NCBI GenBank assembly: GCA_035760665.1 | Contig: DASTSN010000061.1 | Coordinates: forward strand, 1-49,308 | Source of the DNA: DASTSN01 sp035760665 | GTDB lineage: Bacteria > Bacteroidota > Bacteroidia > Chitinophagales > Chitinophagaceae | Length of the DNA stretch: 49,308 nt | Direction of reading: 5' to 3' | In this document: positions 26,052-33,959 of the stretch, in pieces | Layout: each line of letters starts with the position of its first letter | Numbering within the stretch: the stretch's first letter is position 1 | Translations under genes and position numbers: made by a program | Notes under the pieces: generated by a model | Told to the model about the DNA's origin: nothing | The model's database searches: none | The model's input: only the letters and a program-made list of their open reading frames with translations

Positions 26052-26243
26052 GCAGGATTGTTTGGCAAGTAAACAGCTAAACAGGCAAATTGTTTTTGCA
26101 GGCCTGGCAGGTGGCGCTGTTTGCTCCCTGCCGGTGATGGGTGCCGGTACAGCGGGTATTCTCCGGAATTTATGAACTTACTAACAGGTTTGCGGCTTAA
26201 ATTGCAGTATGGCCTGTACATCTCTGCAGCCAATTAAATCAAG

Positions 26244-26846
26244 ATGCTGATGAAAAAAATCATTCTGCTGGCGTTGCTGGCCGCCGGCTTTACCGGTCAT
26301 GCACAAAAACTGAAAGACCTGCTGTACAGCGGTAAACTGAAATCGGACAGCGGCTCCGTAGTGCGCAAAACAGATGACTTACGTACCAAGATTGATACCA
26401 GCACCAAAAAACCCGTTGCAACCGAAAGCCGGCAGGCACAAGCAGCTGATTCAACCGGTAAAACCACTATAGCAGCAGCTGATACACTTGCCGGTGCGGA
26501 CAACCAGGCAACGACTTCGGCTCCCGGCAAAACCGCCACCCCCAAAGACAATAACGAAGCCTGGAAAGAGTATATGGACTCCGTGGTGGCTACGCTGAAA
26601 ACAGAATTGCTGCCCTCCAAAAAAATCAAAAAAGGCACCTACTATATGCTGGTGGAGTATGCCATAGAACCCGATGGTGAAGTAACAATCAACAACGTAT
26701 ACCCCGCCCCGGAAAACAGTTACCTGCAGCAACAGGTAAAGGAGCGGCTAACCCTGACGGCTCCCCGCTTGTCACCGGTGCTGGCCAGCAATGGCAAACC
26801 CCGGAAAGTGATCAGGAAATACAGTTTTACGCTGGTAAAAGAGTAA
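26244..26846 (+). CDS. Secreted protein with TonB-C-like terminal domain
   Basis: 200 residues; start Met1 (26,244) or Met3 (26,250). Signal peptide MLMKKIILLALLAAGFTGHAQ. A low-complexity Ala/Thr/Asp linker fills residues of about 35-105. The last 90 residues (YYMLVEYAIEPDGEVTINNV, YLQQQVKERLTLTAPRLSPV, NGKPRKVIRKYSFTL) have the layout of a TonB C-terminal domain, where a strand with DGxV is followed by a helix and the phrase PA...NGKPV. It has a cleavable signal rather than a membrane anchor, so it is not a standard TonB energy transducer. Role unknown. Confidence 0.7.
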   Translation: MLMKKIILLALLAAGFTGHAQKLKDLLYSGKLKSDSGSVVRKTDDLRTKIDTSTKKPVATESRQAQAADSTGKTTIAAADTLAGADNQATTSAPGKTATPKDNNEAWKEYMDSVVATLKTELLPSKKIKKGTYYMLVEYAIEPDGEVTINNVYPAPENSYLQQQVKERLTLTAPRLSPVLASNGKPRKVIRKYSFTLVKE

Positions 26847-27005
26847 AAGAGTTTTTGAGTTGAGCTCTTGCTTTGTTTGCAGCTGCAAATACTTTTTGCA
26901 TTGAAGGTTTTTTGCTTCTCTTCAATTGTTTCTCCTTCCCTCCTTTCTTTTGCTTCTTTTCTTTTTTTAAGAAAAAAAAGAAAGACTGATTTTACAGGAA
27001 AGTTT
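26847..27005. other. Intergenic, homopurine/homopyrimidine-rich lead-in to repeat C
   Basis: No gene. It contains TCCCTCCTTTCTTTTGC and a T7/A8 hairpin (CTTTTCTTTTTTTAAG with its complement at about 26,957-26,985) that could end transcription from the preceding gene. Confidence 0.5.
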
Positions 27006-27368
27006 TTCTCCCTCCTTTCTTTTGTTTCTCCAAAAGAAAGGAGCAAAGAAAAGGAGCCCGAAATCGATGTACGCCCGATTTCGGAAGGCCTTGATGAAGC
27101 TTTTGTGCTACTGTAATGAATGGCGGCAAGAATCCTGCTTAACTGCAGAATCGTTTTTATCTTATTTATCTGGATGTTTTCTTTTGGCATTGAAAAGGTT
27201 TCGTGGCAAAGCAAGGCGAGCGGAGTGAGCAGCGAAAATGCTGTCTGAGGAGCGCAGCGACGAGTTCATTTTCGCCACGCAGCGAGCCGTAGTCTTTGCA
27301 GAAACCTTTTTACAGCCTTGAACTTTCTTTTGCCTCTTTTCTTTGTTTCAAGAAAAAGAAAAGAAAGG
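27006..27368 (+). repeat. Dispersed intergenic repeat, copy C (complete)
   Basis: 363 bp, same orientation as copies A and B. The first 68 bases are identical to both, and the remainder differs from B mainly by scattered single-base changes. It has the same hairpins: CCGAAATCG/CGATTTCGG, GCGAAAATG/CATTTTCGC, and the terminal CTTTTCTTTG with its partner. With copy B it brackets 18.3-27.0 kb as a direct repeat. Confidence 0.88.
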
Positions 27369-27429
27369 AAAAACCCTGCATACTATCACCATTCATGTAG
27401 TAAGCACGCCATTCACCGGTCAATACCAT

Positions 27430-27437
27430 TAGCTTTG
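27430..27437 (+). promoter_or_regulatory. Bacteroidota -7 element (TAGCTTTG)
   Basis: An exact match to TAnnTTTG, 20 bases before the ATG at 27,458. The -33 element is not convincing. Confidence 0.55.
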
Positions 27438-27457
27438 CGCTCGATTTATACAACAAT

Positions 27458-28381
27458 ATGCGATTCATTCTAGTATTCATTACCTGTAGTTGTTTTGCGG
27501 CTTCCCTGGCAGCACAAACACATTTTACGGACTCACTTTATGTCACCACATCTGATTCGGTGAAGCTATTTGTCAAGCGTTCCGGCACGGGTTACCCGGT
27601 TTTATTTATTCATGGCGGGCCCGGCTCCAATTCCTTTTATTTTGAAAAAGAAGGCGGTGACGTATTTTCCAAAGATGTGCAGCTCATTTACCTTGACCAG
27701 CGCGGTTGCGGCCGGTCAGACACTGCCCTGAACAACGATTACTCGCTGGAGCGGGTGGTAAAAGATTTTGACGAAGTGCGCCAGCAATTACACCTCTCGC
27801 AATGGATGGTGATCGCTCACTCCTTTGGTGGCGTACTGGCCACGCAGTATGCTTATGAATATGGATCCACTATTAAAGCCATGGTGTACCTGAACTGCAC
27901 CGTGAACGTACCGGCCACTGCGGAGAGCGGGATAAAAAAAGGCGTTGAGTTATTGGGTAACCAGCCAAAAGACAAGGCGTATTTTTTCAATGATTCTATT
28001 CCTGTATTGCAGCGCTGGGGCGACATCTTTGGCAGGCTGCAAAAGGAAGGCATGGTGTACAAGCTGATGTTTGACAAAAAAGAAAGCCGGGCTTATGATG
28101 ACAGTCTGATGGGACTGCCCTTCCTGAAATATGTATTTGCCCAGCGGTTGTGGAGCTATCCTGCCTACTTTGCTGATTTTTCGCAAAAAACAGCGGCCAT
28201 TCAATGCCCCGTGCTGATCATTAGTGGCACCAGGGATTATACCATTGGCGTGGATCATTATAAGCTAATGCGTTTTCCCAACAGCAGTATAAAATTTGTG
28301 AAAGGTGGCCATGCCCTTTACCTGGAGCATAACAAAGCGCTGTACCAGGCGGTTGCCCCTTTCCTGCGCAGGTTCCGGTAA
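27458..28381 (+). CDS. Secreted alpha/beta hydrolase, proline iminopeptidase-like (S33)
   Basis: 307 residues, signal peptide MRFILVFITCSCFAASLAAQ. Hallmarks of the S33 group: the oxyanion motif HGGPG (52-56), YLDQRGCGRSD, and the nucleophile elbow AHSFGG with Ser122. The acid follows in SGTRDYTIG and the catalytic His in VKGGHALYLEH. The cap domain is shorter than in typical prolyl iminopeptidases. Export to the periplasm suggests peptide or ester scavenging. It has its own promoter element at 27,430, just after repeat C. Confidence 0.88.
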   Translation: MRFILVFITCSCFAASLAAQTHFTDSLYVTTSDSVKLFVKRSGTGYPVLFIHGGPGSNSFYFEKEGGDVFSKDVQLIYLDQRGCGRSDTALNNDYSLERVVKDFDEVRQQLHLSQWMVIAHSFGGVLATQYAYEYGSTIKAMVYLNCTVNVPATAESGIKKGVELLGNQPKDKAYFFNDSIPVLQRWGDIFGRLQKEGMVYKLMFDKKESRAYDDSLMGLPFLKYVFAQRLWSYPAYFADFSQKTAAIQCPVLIISGTRDYTIGVDHYKLMRFPNSSIKFVKGGHALYLEHNKALYQAVAPFLRRFR

Positions 28382-28505
28382 GGCCATGGCAGGCTGGTTG
28401 CGAAGGCTGTGAAACAGACGGGTTGCATGCCGGCTGTGTTTCCTGTTGGTATTCTGAGTATCTTCGGTAAGTTTCCGGCAAAACGGAACCCCACTGCTTG
28501 TTGTT

Positions 28506-29837
28506 ATGAAAAATCTGCAAATAGCCGTCGCGGCTTTCCTTATTTTTTTAGTAGTTATATTTTCCACCTTCCTGTTTCCTTCCGGTACCAAAACGATGGA
28601 AGAGCTGTCCCTGAAGCCGGGTTTCACACTCATTCCTTCGGATAAATTTTATTTTAACTCTTTCGTGGATTGCAACATGGCCGAGGCCTGGGTGGGTGAT
28701 ACCTTCCGGATTTTCCCCGGCAAATATGGAGAAGATCCGTTGTGGGGTAATGCCCGCGACCTGAAGTTTGCTGACGGCCGTAATGCAGACGAGGCATTTA
28801 GCAGCAAGGCGGATGCGTTTACCGAACCACAGATACCACCCAATGCAGCGCCAGGCACTGCCGGCCTTCATGGCGCCGTATGGTTTGAGACCGTCTACCA
28901 GGACGTAGCTGATACATCGGGCAAAACATTGTTTGCCGTATACCACAACGAAAATTATCCTGCCACCCTGCCCTACGATGCCCGCACGGGAGAAGGCTAC
29001 ATCAATGACCGCTGGCCGCAGGGCCTCACCGGCGATACAACGCCGGCAGCCGTGTGCCGGATCGGCATCATGCAATCAACCGATGGAGGCCATAGCTGGG
29101 TGAACAAAGGCATTTTTATAGAAGACCTGCAGCCGCGGATGATCCTGAAACCACACAACACATCGGTAACCTTTGCCGGCGGTGTAGGCGACCCTTCGGC
29201 CGTAGCCAGCGGTGATTACCTGTATTTGTTTTATGGAGAATATGGTTACCCCGGCACCTACGATTCAGCCAGCTACGACCCGTTGAAAGAGTGGAGCGGT
29301 CAATGCATCAGCGTGGCGCGGATTGCTCTGAAAGACCTCGCCAATCCGCAGGGAAAGGCCTACCGCTGGGATGGCAAAGGTTTTCATGCCCCGTACAATG
29401 GCGTGGGAAAACCCATTGCCTCTTTACAAATTCCCCAGGAAGAAGGTGGCGGGCCCACCTCCTCGCCAGTGGCGAAATTTCATTGGGGACCTTCTGTAAG
29501 CTGGAACGACTACCTGCATTGCTGGGTGATGCTGATGGCAAGAGCAGAGGCCCCTTCGTGGCGCGGTGGTAATATCTACATTTCGTTTAACAAAAATGCC
29601 GACCTGGGTAAAGGAGCTAACGCCCAGGAATGGTCGAAACCGCAACTGCTCATCAGCCGGCCGGGCCATATCATTTGGTACCCGTCGCTGCAGCCGTTGA
29701 ATTCGGCCGGGGATATTGCCCAGAAAAACACCTGCCTCAGGCTGGGCGAAAAAGCCCGGTTGTTTTTTAAAGATCAGCACGACGGGAAAAGCGAGTACCT
29801 CTCAGAATTTATCGTACAATTTACGAAAGAGAAGTAA
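28506..29837 (+). CDS. Exported sialidase-fold (five-bladed propeller-like) protein
   Basis: 443 residues; an N-terminal hydrophobic stretch (about 5-26) serves as signal or anchor. An Asp-box, STDGGHSW, lies in the middle, and repeated beta-strand segments contain F-Y-G-E-Y, D-Y-L-Y-L-F and H-W-G-P-S-V-S-W-N motifs. Together these suggest a sialidase or glycosyl-hydrolase-43-like propeller. The conserved-looking acidic residues (Asp at GVGDPSAV, Glu at FYGEYGY) may be catalytic. No polysaccharide utilisation genes are adjacent, so it may be a stand-alone glycosidase. It ends before a bidirectional terminator. Confidence 0.65.
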   Translation: MKNLQIAVAAFLIFLVVIFSTFLFPSGTKTMEELSLKPGFTLIPSDKFYFNSFVDCNMAEAWVGDTFRIFPGKYGEDPLWGNARDLKFADGRNADEAFSSKADAFTEPQIPPNAAPGTAGLHGAVWFETVYQDVADTSGKTLFAVYHNENYPATLPYDARTGEGYINDRWPQGLTGDTTPAAVCRIGIMQSTDGGHSWVNKGIFIEDLQPRMILKPHNTSVTFAGGVGDPSAVASGDYLYLFYGEYGYPGTYDSASYDPLKEWSGQCISVARIALKDLANPQGKAYRWDGKGFHAPYNGVGKPIASLQIPQEEGGGPTSSPVAKFHWGPSVSWNDYLHCWVMLMARAEAPSWRGGNIYISFNKNADLGKGANAQEWSKPQLLISRPGHIIWYPSLQPLNSAGDIAQKNTCLRLGEKARLFFKDQHDGKSEYLSEFIVQFTKEK

Positions 29838-29861
29838 GAGAGACTGATCACCATATTGCAC

Positions 29862-29899
29862 AAAAAAACCGGTACGTGTTAAAAGCCTTACCGGTTTTT
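29862..29899. terminator. Bidirectional intrinsic terminator
   Basis: AAAAACCGGTA (29,864-29,874) pairs perfectly with TACCGGTTTTT (29,889-29,899) around a 14-base loop. It lies between the convergent propeller and DUF6515 genes. Confidence 0.8.
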
Positions 29900-29920
29900 G
29901 TCAAATAAAAAATTCGTTGT

Positions 29921-30718
29921 TTAGTTACCGGATGCTTTTCCGGCCACTTCGTAGGACACCTGGTTTCTGCCGATCACTTCCTGGTAATAAATTCCGTCCG
30001 GCGATTCATAATATTTTTTCCCGCTGATCACTACTTCCCGGCAGCCTTCGGGTAATTTATCCACCCGGTCTCCCACCTTGTAGTCATTACCAACCGGGCT
30101 GTTATCGTTCCGGCTGCTGCTGTTGCGTTGAACATCCTTGTCAGCATCGTTATTACCATTGGCGGCCGGCTGGTCTGTTTCAAGTGTTCCATTGGTGCCA
30201 ACGACCGTATACCAGATTTCATTATCCGGTGTTATCTCTTCTTTATAATAAGTGCCATCCAGTTCATAATACTTTTTCCCGTCAATCACCATCACATGGG
30301 CATCCTTTGGCAGCTGCGGCACCCTGGCGCCTAACGGCGGGTTGACGACGCGGTAATCATTGCTTCCGCCGGGTTCATAAAACGTACCGTTATAATAATA
30401 ATATGGGTAGTCACCGACGTAAATGCGCCGATAGCCGGGTGGCAAAATAGCGATACGTATACCGACCGGCGGTGCAACGATCCTAAAATAACTGCCGAAA
30501 GGCCTGTAAAAATAGCCGCCGTAATAACGGTAATGAATGCCTCCAAAGCCGATGGACACATAGGGATGGTGAAAGGAGTAAACACGGGGCCCGTGGTAAT
30601 ATACCGGCCTGTAATACCGGTGGCGGTCATACCCGCGCTGTGCAAAAATGCCTGTACTAATGACAAGTGCCGTTACCAGCAGCAATCCCCATTTTGTTGT
30701 GTAATTATTTTTATACAT
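29921..30718 (-). CDS. DUF6515 family exported protein
   Basis: 265 residues from the Met at 30,718, seven codons inside the longest frame, where the signal region (YKNNYTTKWGLLLVTALV...GIFAQ) starts. The mature part opens with a Tyr/His-rich, low-complexity stretch and then contains three copies of a short module with the pattern G-x-x-Y-Y-x-x-x-G-x-Y-Y (YYYYNGTFYEPG, KKYYELDGTYYKEE, KKYYESPDGIYYQEV). Each follows a P-P/P-K-x-x-G-x-x-V segment, as in the DUF6515 family. It is probably a cell-surface or periplasmic structural protein. The promoter region has two ATTTTAAAATT motifs in tandem (30,726-30,749). Confidence 0.75.
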   Translation of the reverse strand: MYKNNYTTKWGLLLVTALVISTGIFAQRGYDRHRYYRPVYYHGPRVYSFHHPYVSIGFGGIHYRYYGGYFYRPFGSYFRIVAPPVGIRIAILPPGYRRIYVGDYPYYYYNGTFYEPGGSNDYRVVNPPLGARVPQLPKDAHVMVIDGKKYYELDGTYYKEEITPDNEIWYTVVGTNGTLETDQPAANGNNDADKDVQRNSSSRNDNSPVGNDYKVGDRVDKLPEGCREVVISGKKYYESPDGIYYQEVIGRNQVSYEVAGKASGN

Positions 30719-30911
30719 AACCAGCATTTTAAAATTCAATTTTAAAATTAGATCACAAGTTCCTTATGAAAATGCTAATATTCGGCTTTTAACAACCCTG
30801 CAAGATTACGTTTTCCTGTCCGACAGATACCCCCTGAAATGCAGCCGGGCATTAATTTTTGTTGATGCACTGCCTGCCGAAAAAGCGTACCTTTTCTACA
30901 GTGGAATCCCG

Positions 30912-30944
30912 GCATTGCGAATGCTGTGCAATTGGTTAACCAAT
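30912..30944. promoter_or_regulatory. Two palindromes upstream of the DsrE gene, candidate operator
   Basis: GCATT-GCG-AATGC (30,912-30,924) is followed by the perfect 14-bp palindrome ATTGGTTAACCAAT (30,931-30,944), ending 13 bases before the ATG at 30,958. The position fits a repressor or activator site, but no regulator can be assigned. Confidence 0.45.
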
Positions 30945-30957
30945 AAAATGCTAACAA

Positions 30958-31374
30958 ATGAAAAAGTTCTTTGTTATGATCGCCGTTTTCGTAAGCGTTC
31001 CGTTCCTGTTACCTGCCCAGTCCGCTGATTACAAAGTGTTATTTGATCTGACCAGCAAGGACTCGCTGGATCATAAAGCCGTTATCCGCTGGCTGACGGA
31101 AGTGACCAACGCCAATCCCCAGGCCAGATTAGAAGTGGTAATGTATGGCCAGGGATATACAATGGTGTTGAAAGACCACAGCTCAGTGGCAAATGATATT
31201 GCCCGCCTGGCGGCGAATAAAAATGTTGCATTCAGGGTATGCGAGGTGGCACTAAAAAATAATCATGTTGATAAAAGCCAGTTGTTGCCGGGGGTAGAAA
31301 CCGTACCCGACGGCATTTACGAAATCATCTCCAAACAAAAACAAGGCTGGGGCTATATAAAAGCCGTGCATTAA
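30958..31374 (+). CDS. Exported DsrE-family protein
   Basis: 138 residues, signal peptide MKKFFVMIAVFVSVPFLLPAQ. The mature sequence follows the DsrE/DsrF/TusD-like fold: YKVLFDLTSKDSLDHKAVIRWL, ARLEVVMYGQGYTMV, VAFRVCEVALKNN, VPDGIYEIISKQKQGWGYIK. The single Cys in FRVCEVAL occupies the position of the sulfur-carrying Cys of the family. Known: cytoplasmic members relay sulfur. Secreted members are common in Bacteroidota, with no proven role. Monocistronic, behind the palindromes at 30,912-30,944. Confidence 0.85.
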   Translation: MKKFFVMIAVFVSVPFLLPAQSADYKVLFDLTSKDSLDHKAVIRWLTEVTNANPQARLEVVMYGQGYTMVLKDHSSVANDIARLAANKNVAFRVCEVALKNNHVDKSQLLPGVETVPDGIYEIISKQKQGWGYIKAVH

Positions 31375-31430
31375 AAAAGGAATTGTATACTGCCCAATCC
31401 CGTGAGTGACCGGGAGAATCCCGGAGCAGC

Positions 31431-31892
31431 TCAATAAATGCGCCCGCTACCGGCTTCTTCCTGGTCGAGTAATTTTTGTGCCAACTTGTGATCAAATACA
31501 TCTTCTTTGCCGGCAATTACTTGTCGCAGCAAATCGTGTATGGTGACAACGCCCATAAATCGGTTATCGTGATACACCAGCAGGTATCGTGCTTTATGAT
31601 CATTCATTACGTTCATACAATGCTCCACCGTATCGGTCAGTTCTACAATTGGCAGATCAACTGTCATAACCTCTTCCACTTTGGTACTGCTGCTGGTGCG
31701 GCCTTTGAGAATGACATTGCGGGTGTAATCCCTTTCGCAGAAAATACCTTTGTAATCGTCGCCCTCCATCACTACGAGGTAGCTGAGGTTCACTGAGTTT
31801 AATTGCTGCAGGGCGTCAATCACCAGGGTGCCGGCCTGAACAATATTGTACATTTTAGGTTTGCTGTCGAGTATATTCTTCACTGTCCTCAT
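31431..31892 (-). CDS. Tandem CBS-domain protein
   Basis: 153 residues with two CBS motifs (about 10-70 and 75-135): VIDALQQLNSVNLSYLVVMEGDDYKGIFCERDYTRNV and VEHCMNVMNDHKARYLLVYHDNRFMGVVTIHDLLR in outline. No other domain. Known: a CBS pair binds adenine nucleotides and acts as an energy or cofactor sensor. A stand-alone pair of this size is widespread. The ending EEAGSGRIY is unstructured. Partner unknown. Confidence 0.93.
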   Translation of the reverse strand: MRTVKNILDSKPKMYNIVQAGTLVIDALQQLNSVNLSYLVVMEGDDYKGIFCERDYTRNVILKGRTSSSTKVEEVMTVDLPIVELTDTVEHCMNVMNDHKARYLLVYHDNRFMGVVTIHDLLRQVIAGKEDVFDHKLAQKLLDQEEAGSGRIY

Positions 31893-32221
31893 CGTAAAAT
31901 CATTTGCTTAAAGTTCGTAATTTATTGCATGTAAAAAACTGATTTTCGTCTGGCATAACCGATGTTCTGCTGTAAACAAGGTTGATGACCGGTGATACGT
32001 ATTTTGATTCCTGCTTTGCCAACTTTCTGCCTGGGGTGAATAGCTTAACAATCAGGTAAATTCTTTTTCAGCCGGGCTGTTTGTGCATTTATTACATTTG
32101 TCAAAACTTTCCATTCAGCCTTAGCCGGTCAGCAGCATTTTGCTGTTTACATGTCAGGAAATCATATTTTCAAAAAAATGGCATCGCCTATCAGGTATTA
32201 CTAAAATTTAAACTTACAGGA
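31893..32221. other. Intergenic region, divergent promoters
   Basis: 329 bases between the CBS gene and pafA. The only element I can support is the TAnnTTTG at 32,093-32,100. The TTG-initiated extension of pafA through here is not credible. Confidence 0.6.
32093..32100 (+). promoter_or_regulatory. Bacteroidota -7 element (TACATTTG)
   Basis: An exact TAnnTTTG match about 120 bases upstream of the pafA ATG. A TTTG at 32,080 is too close to be the -33 box. Confidence 0.45.
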
Positions 32222-33844
32222 ATGAAAAGGCTTTTATCCGTATTGCTGGTTATCATGTTTGCAACCAGTTCTATCGCCCAGGGAATTCAACGTCCTAAAC
32301 TGGTAGTGGGCATTGTAGTGGACCAGATGCGCTGGGATTATCTTTATCGGTATTATGACAGGTACGCACCTGACGGGGGTTTTAAACGGTTTTTAAACCA
32401 GGGCTTTTCCTGTGAAAATACATTTATCCCTTATACACCTACTGTAACAGCTGCAGGTCATACCTGCATCTACACCGGATCGGTTCCGGCCATCCACGGC
32501 ATTGTGGGTAATGAATGGTGGGACAAGGAAAAAGGTGCGGCCGTGTATTGTGCCGAAGACGCATTAGCAAATTCCGTCGGTAGTAACGATGCTGCTGGTA
32601 AAATGAGTCCGCGGAATATGCTGACCAGCACCATTGGCGATGAATTAAAATTAGCCACCAATTTCCGCAGTAAAGTTATTGGAATCGCTATCAAAGACCG
32701 GGGTGCCATTTTGCCTGCCGGCCATGCCGCCGATGCTGCATACTGGTACGACAGCAAAACCGGCGACTGGATCAGCTCCACTTATTATATGGAGGAATTG
32801 CCGCAATGGGTAAAAAACTTTAATGCTAAAAAATTAGTGGATAAATACTACCAGCAAGGCTGGAATACGCTGTACCCGATTGACACGTACGTGCAAAGCA
32901 CACCGGATGCGAACCGCTACGAAGGGAAACCTTTTGGCACAAATACCTTCCCGTATGACCTGAAAAAATATGTTGGTAAGAATTACGGACTGTTACCGGT
33001 ACTCCCTTATGGCAATACCCTGACAGAGGAAATGGCCAAAGCCGCCATCATCAATGAAGGACTTGGCAAAGACGATATTACCGATCTGCTGACAATCAGT
33101 TTTTCCACCCCAGACTACATCGGCCATACCTTTGGTCCCAATTCCATAGAACAGGAGGATGATTTCCTGCGGCTGGATAAAGACCTGGGCGACCTGTTTC
33201 ATTTCCTGGATACCAAAGTGGGAAAAGATCAGTACCTGGTATTTCTGTCGGCCGATCATGGCGTGGCGCATGTACCCACTTTCGCAGCTGATCATAAATT
33301 ACCGGCAGGCAGTTTCTTTGACAGACCCATGATTGAAAACCTGAATCTTTATTTAAAGCAAATGTTCGGCCAGGAGAAACTGGTAGACGGCAGCTATAAT
33401 TACCAGCTTTTATTAAACCATGCATTAATTGACTCGCTGCACCTGAATGAAGCACAGATCAAAGATGCTGTGGTTGATTATGCTGCCAGCCAGCCAGGTA
33501 TAGCAAGAGCCTTTGCACTGGATAAACTGGCAGGCACCACGCTTAACAAAACCCAAAAGGAACGAATCACAAACGGTTATTTCCCAAAACGCAGTGGCGA
33601 TGTGCAACTGATACTTGACCCGCAATGGGTGGAAAGCTATGGCGCCACGGGCACCAGTCATGGCTTATGGAACCCTTACGATTCACATATCCCCCTCCTT
33701 TGGTATGGCTGGCACATAAAACCGGGCAGCAGCACCAACCGGGAAACCTATATGACAGATATCGCAGCCACGATCGCCGCCATGCTGCATATACAGATGC
33801 CGAATGGCTGTGTGGGAAATGTGATCCCGGAAATAATGAAGTAA
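32222..33844 (+). CDS. pafA: PafA-type alkaline phosphatase
   Basis: 540 residues from the ATG at 32,222 (signal peptide MKRLLSVLLVIMFATSSIAQ). The longer TTG-started frame from 32,081 would place 47 unrelated residues before it. This is the phosphate-irrepressible, zinc-dependent phosphomonoesterase of Bacteroidota, and every active-site element is visible: metal Asp34 in VVDQMRWDY; the Thr nucleophile in TVTAAGHTC (Thr76 by position); KDRGAILPAGH with the Lys and Arg that contact the phosphate; STPDYIGHTFGP with metal Asp and His; SADHG with Asp and His; and the last metal His in GTSHGLWNP. Acts in the periplasm to release phosphate from organic monoesters. Followed by a terminator. Confidence 0.95.
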   Translation: MKRLLSVLLVIMFATSSIAQGIQRPKLVVGIVVDQMRWDYLYRYYDRYAPDGGFKRFLNQGFSCENTFIPYTPTVTAAGHTCIYTGSVPAIHGIVGNEWWDKEKGAAVYCAEDALANSVGSNDAAGKMSPRNMLTSTIGDELKLATNFRSKVIGIAIKDRGAILPAGHAADAAYWYDSKTGDWISSTYYMEELPQWVKNFNAKKLVDKYYQQGWNTLYPIDTYVQSTPDANRYEGKPFGTNTFPYDLKKYVGKNYGLLPVLPYGNTLTEEMAKAAIINEGLGKDDITDLLTISFSTPDYIGHTFGPNSIEQEDDFLRLDKDLGDLFHFLDTKVGKDQYLVFLSADHGVAHVPTFAADHKLPAGSFFDRPMIENLNLYLKQMFGQEKLVDGSYNYQLLLNHALIDSLHLNEAQIKDAVVDYAASQPGIARAFALDKLAGTTLNKTQKERITNGYFPKRSGDVQLILDPQWVESYGATGTSHGLWNPYDSHIPLLWYGWHIKPGSSTNRETYMTDIAATIAAMLHIQMPNGCVGNVIPEIMK

Positions 33845-33884
33845 CACGCCGGGAAAATAGGTATTTTAAAAACCAACTTTTTAG

Positions 33885-33909
33885 AAAACCTGTTTCCAGC
33901 AGGTTTTTT
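33885..33909 (+). terminator. Intrinsic terminator after pafA
   Basis: AAAACCTG (33,885-33,892) pairs with CAGGTTTT (33,900-33,907) around a 7-base loop, followed by further T residues. Confidence 0.75.
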
Positions 33910-33959
33910 GTATAAATAGAATAAAGGTTTCCGGTATACGCCTTTTAAAAAACGACATC

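Noticed and set aside
25428..26072. Long + strand frame opposite the flavin reductase gene
   Set aside because: It is the antisense shadow of a well-supported gene in high-GC DNA.
31410..31430. Hairpin CCGGGA/TCCCGG between the DsrE and CBS genes as a terminator
   Set aside because: The stem is six bases and no T-run follows on either strand.
32081..32221. TTG-started N-terminal extension of pafA
   Set aside because: The 47 extra residues precede a perfect signal peptide and overlap the promoter element.
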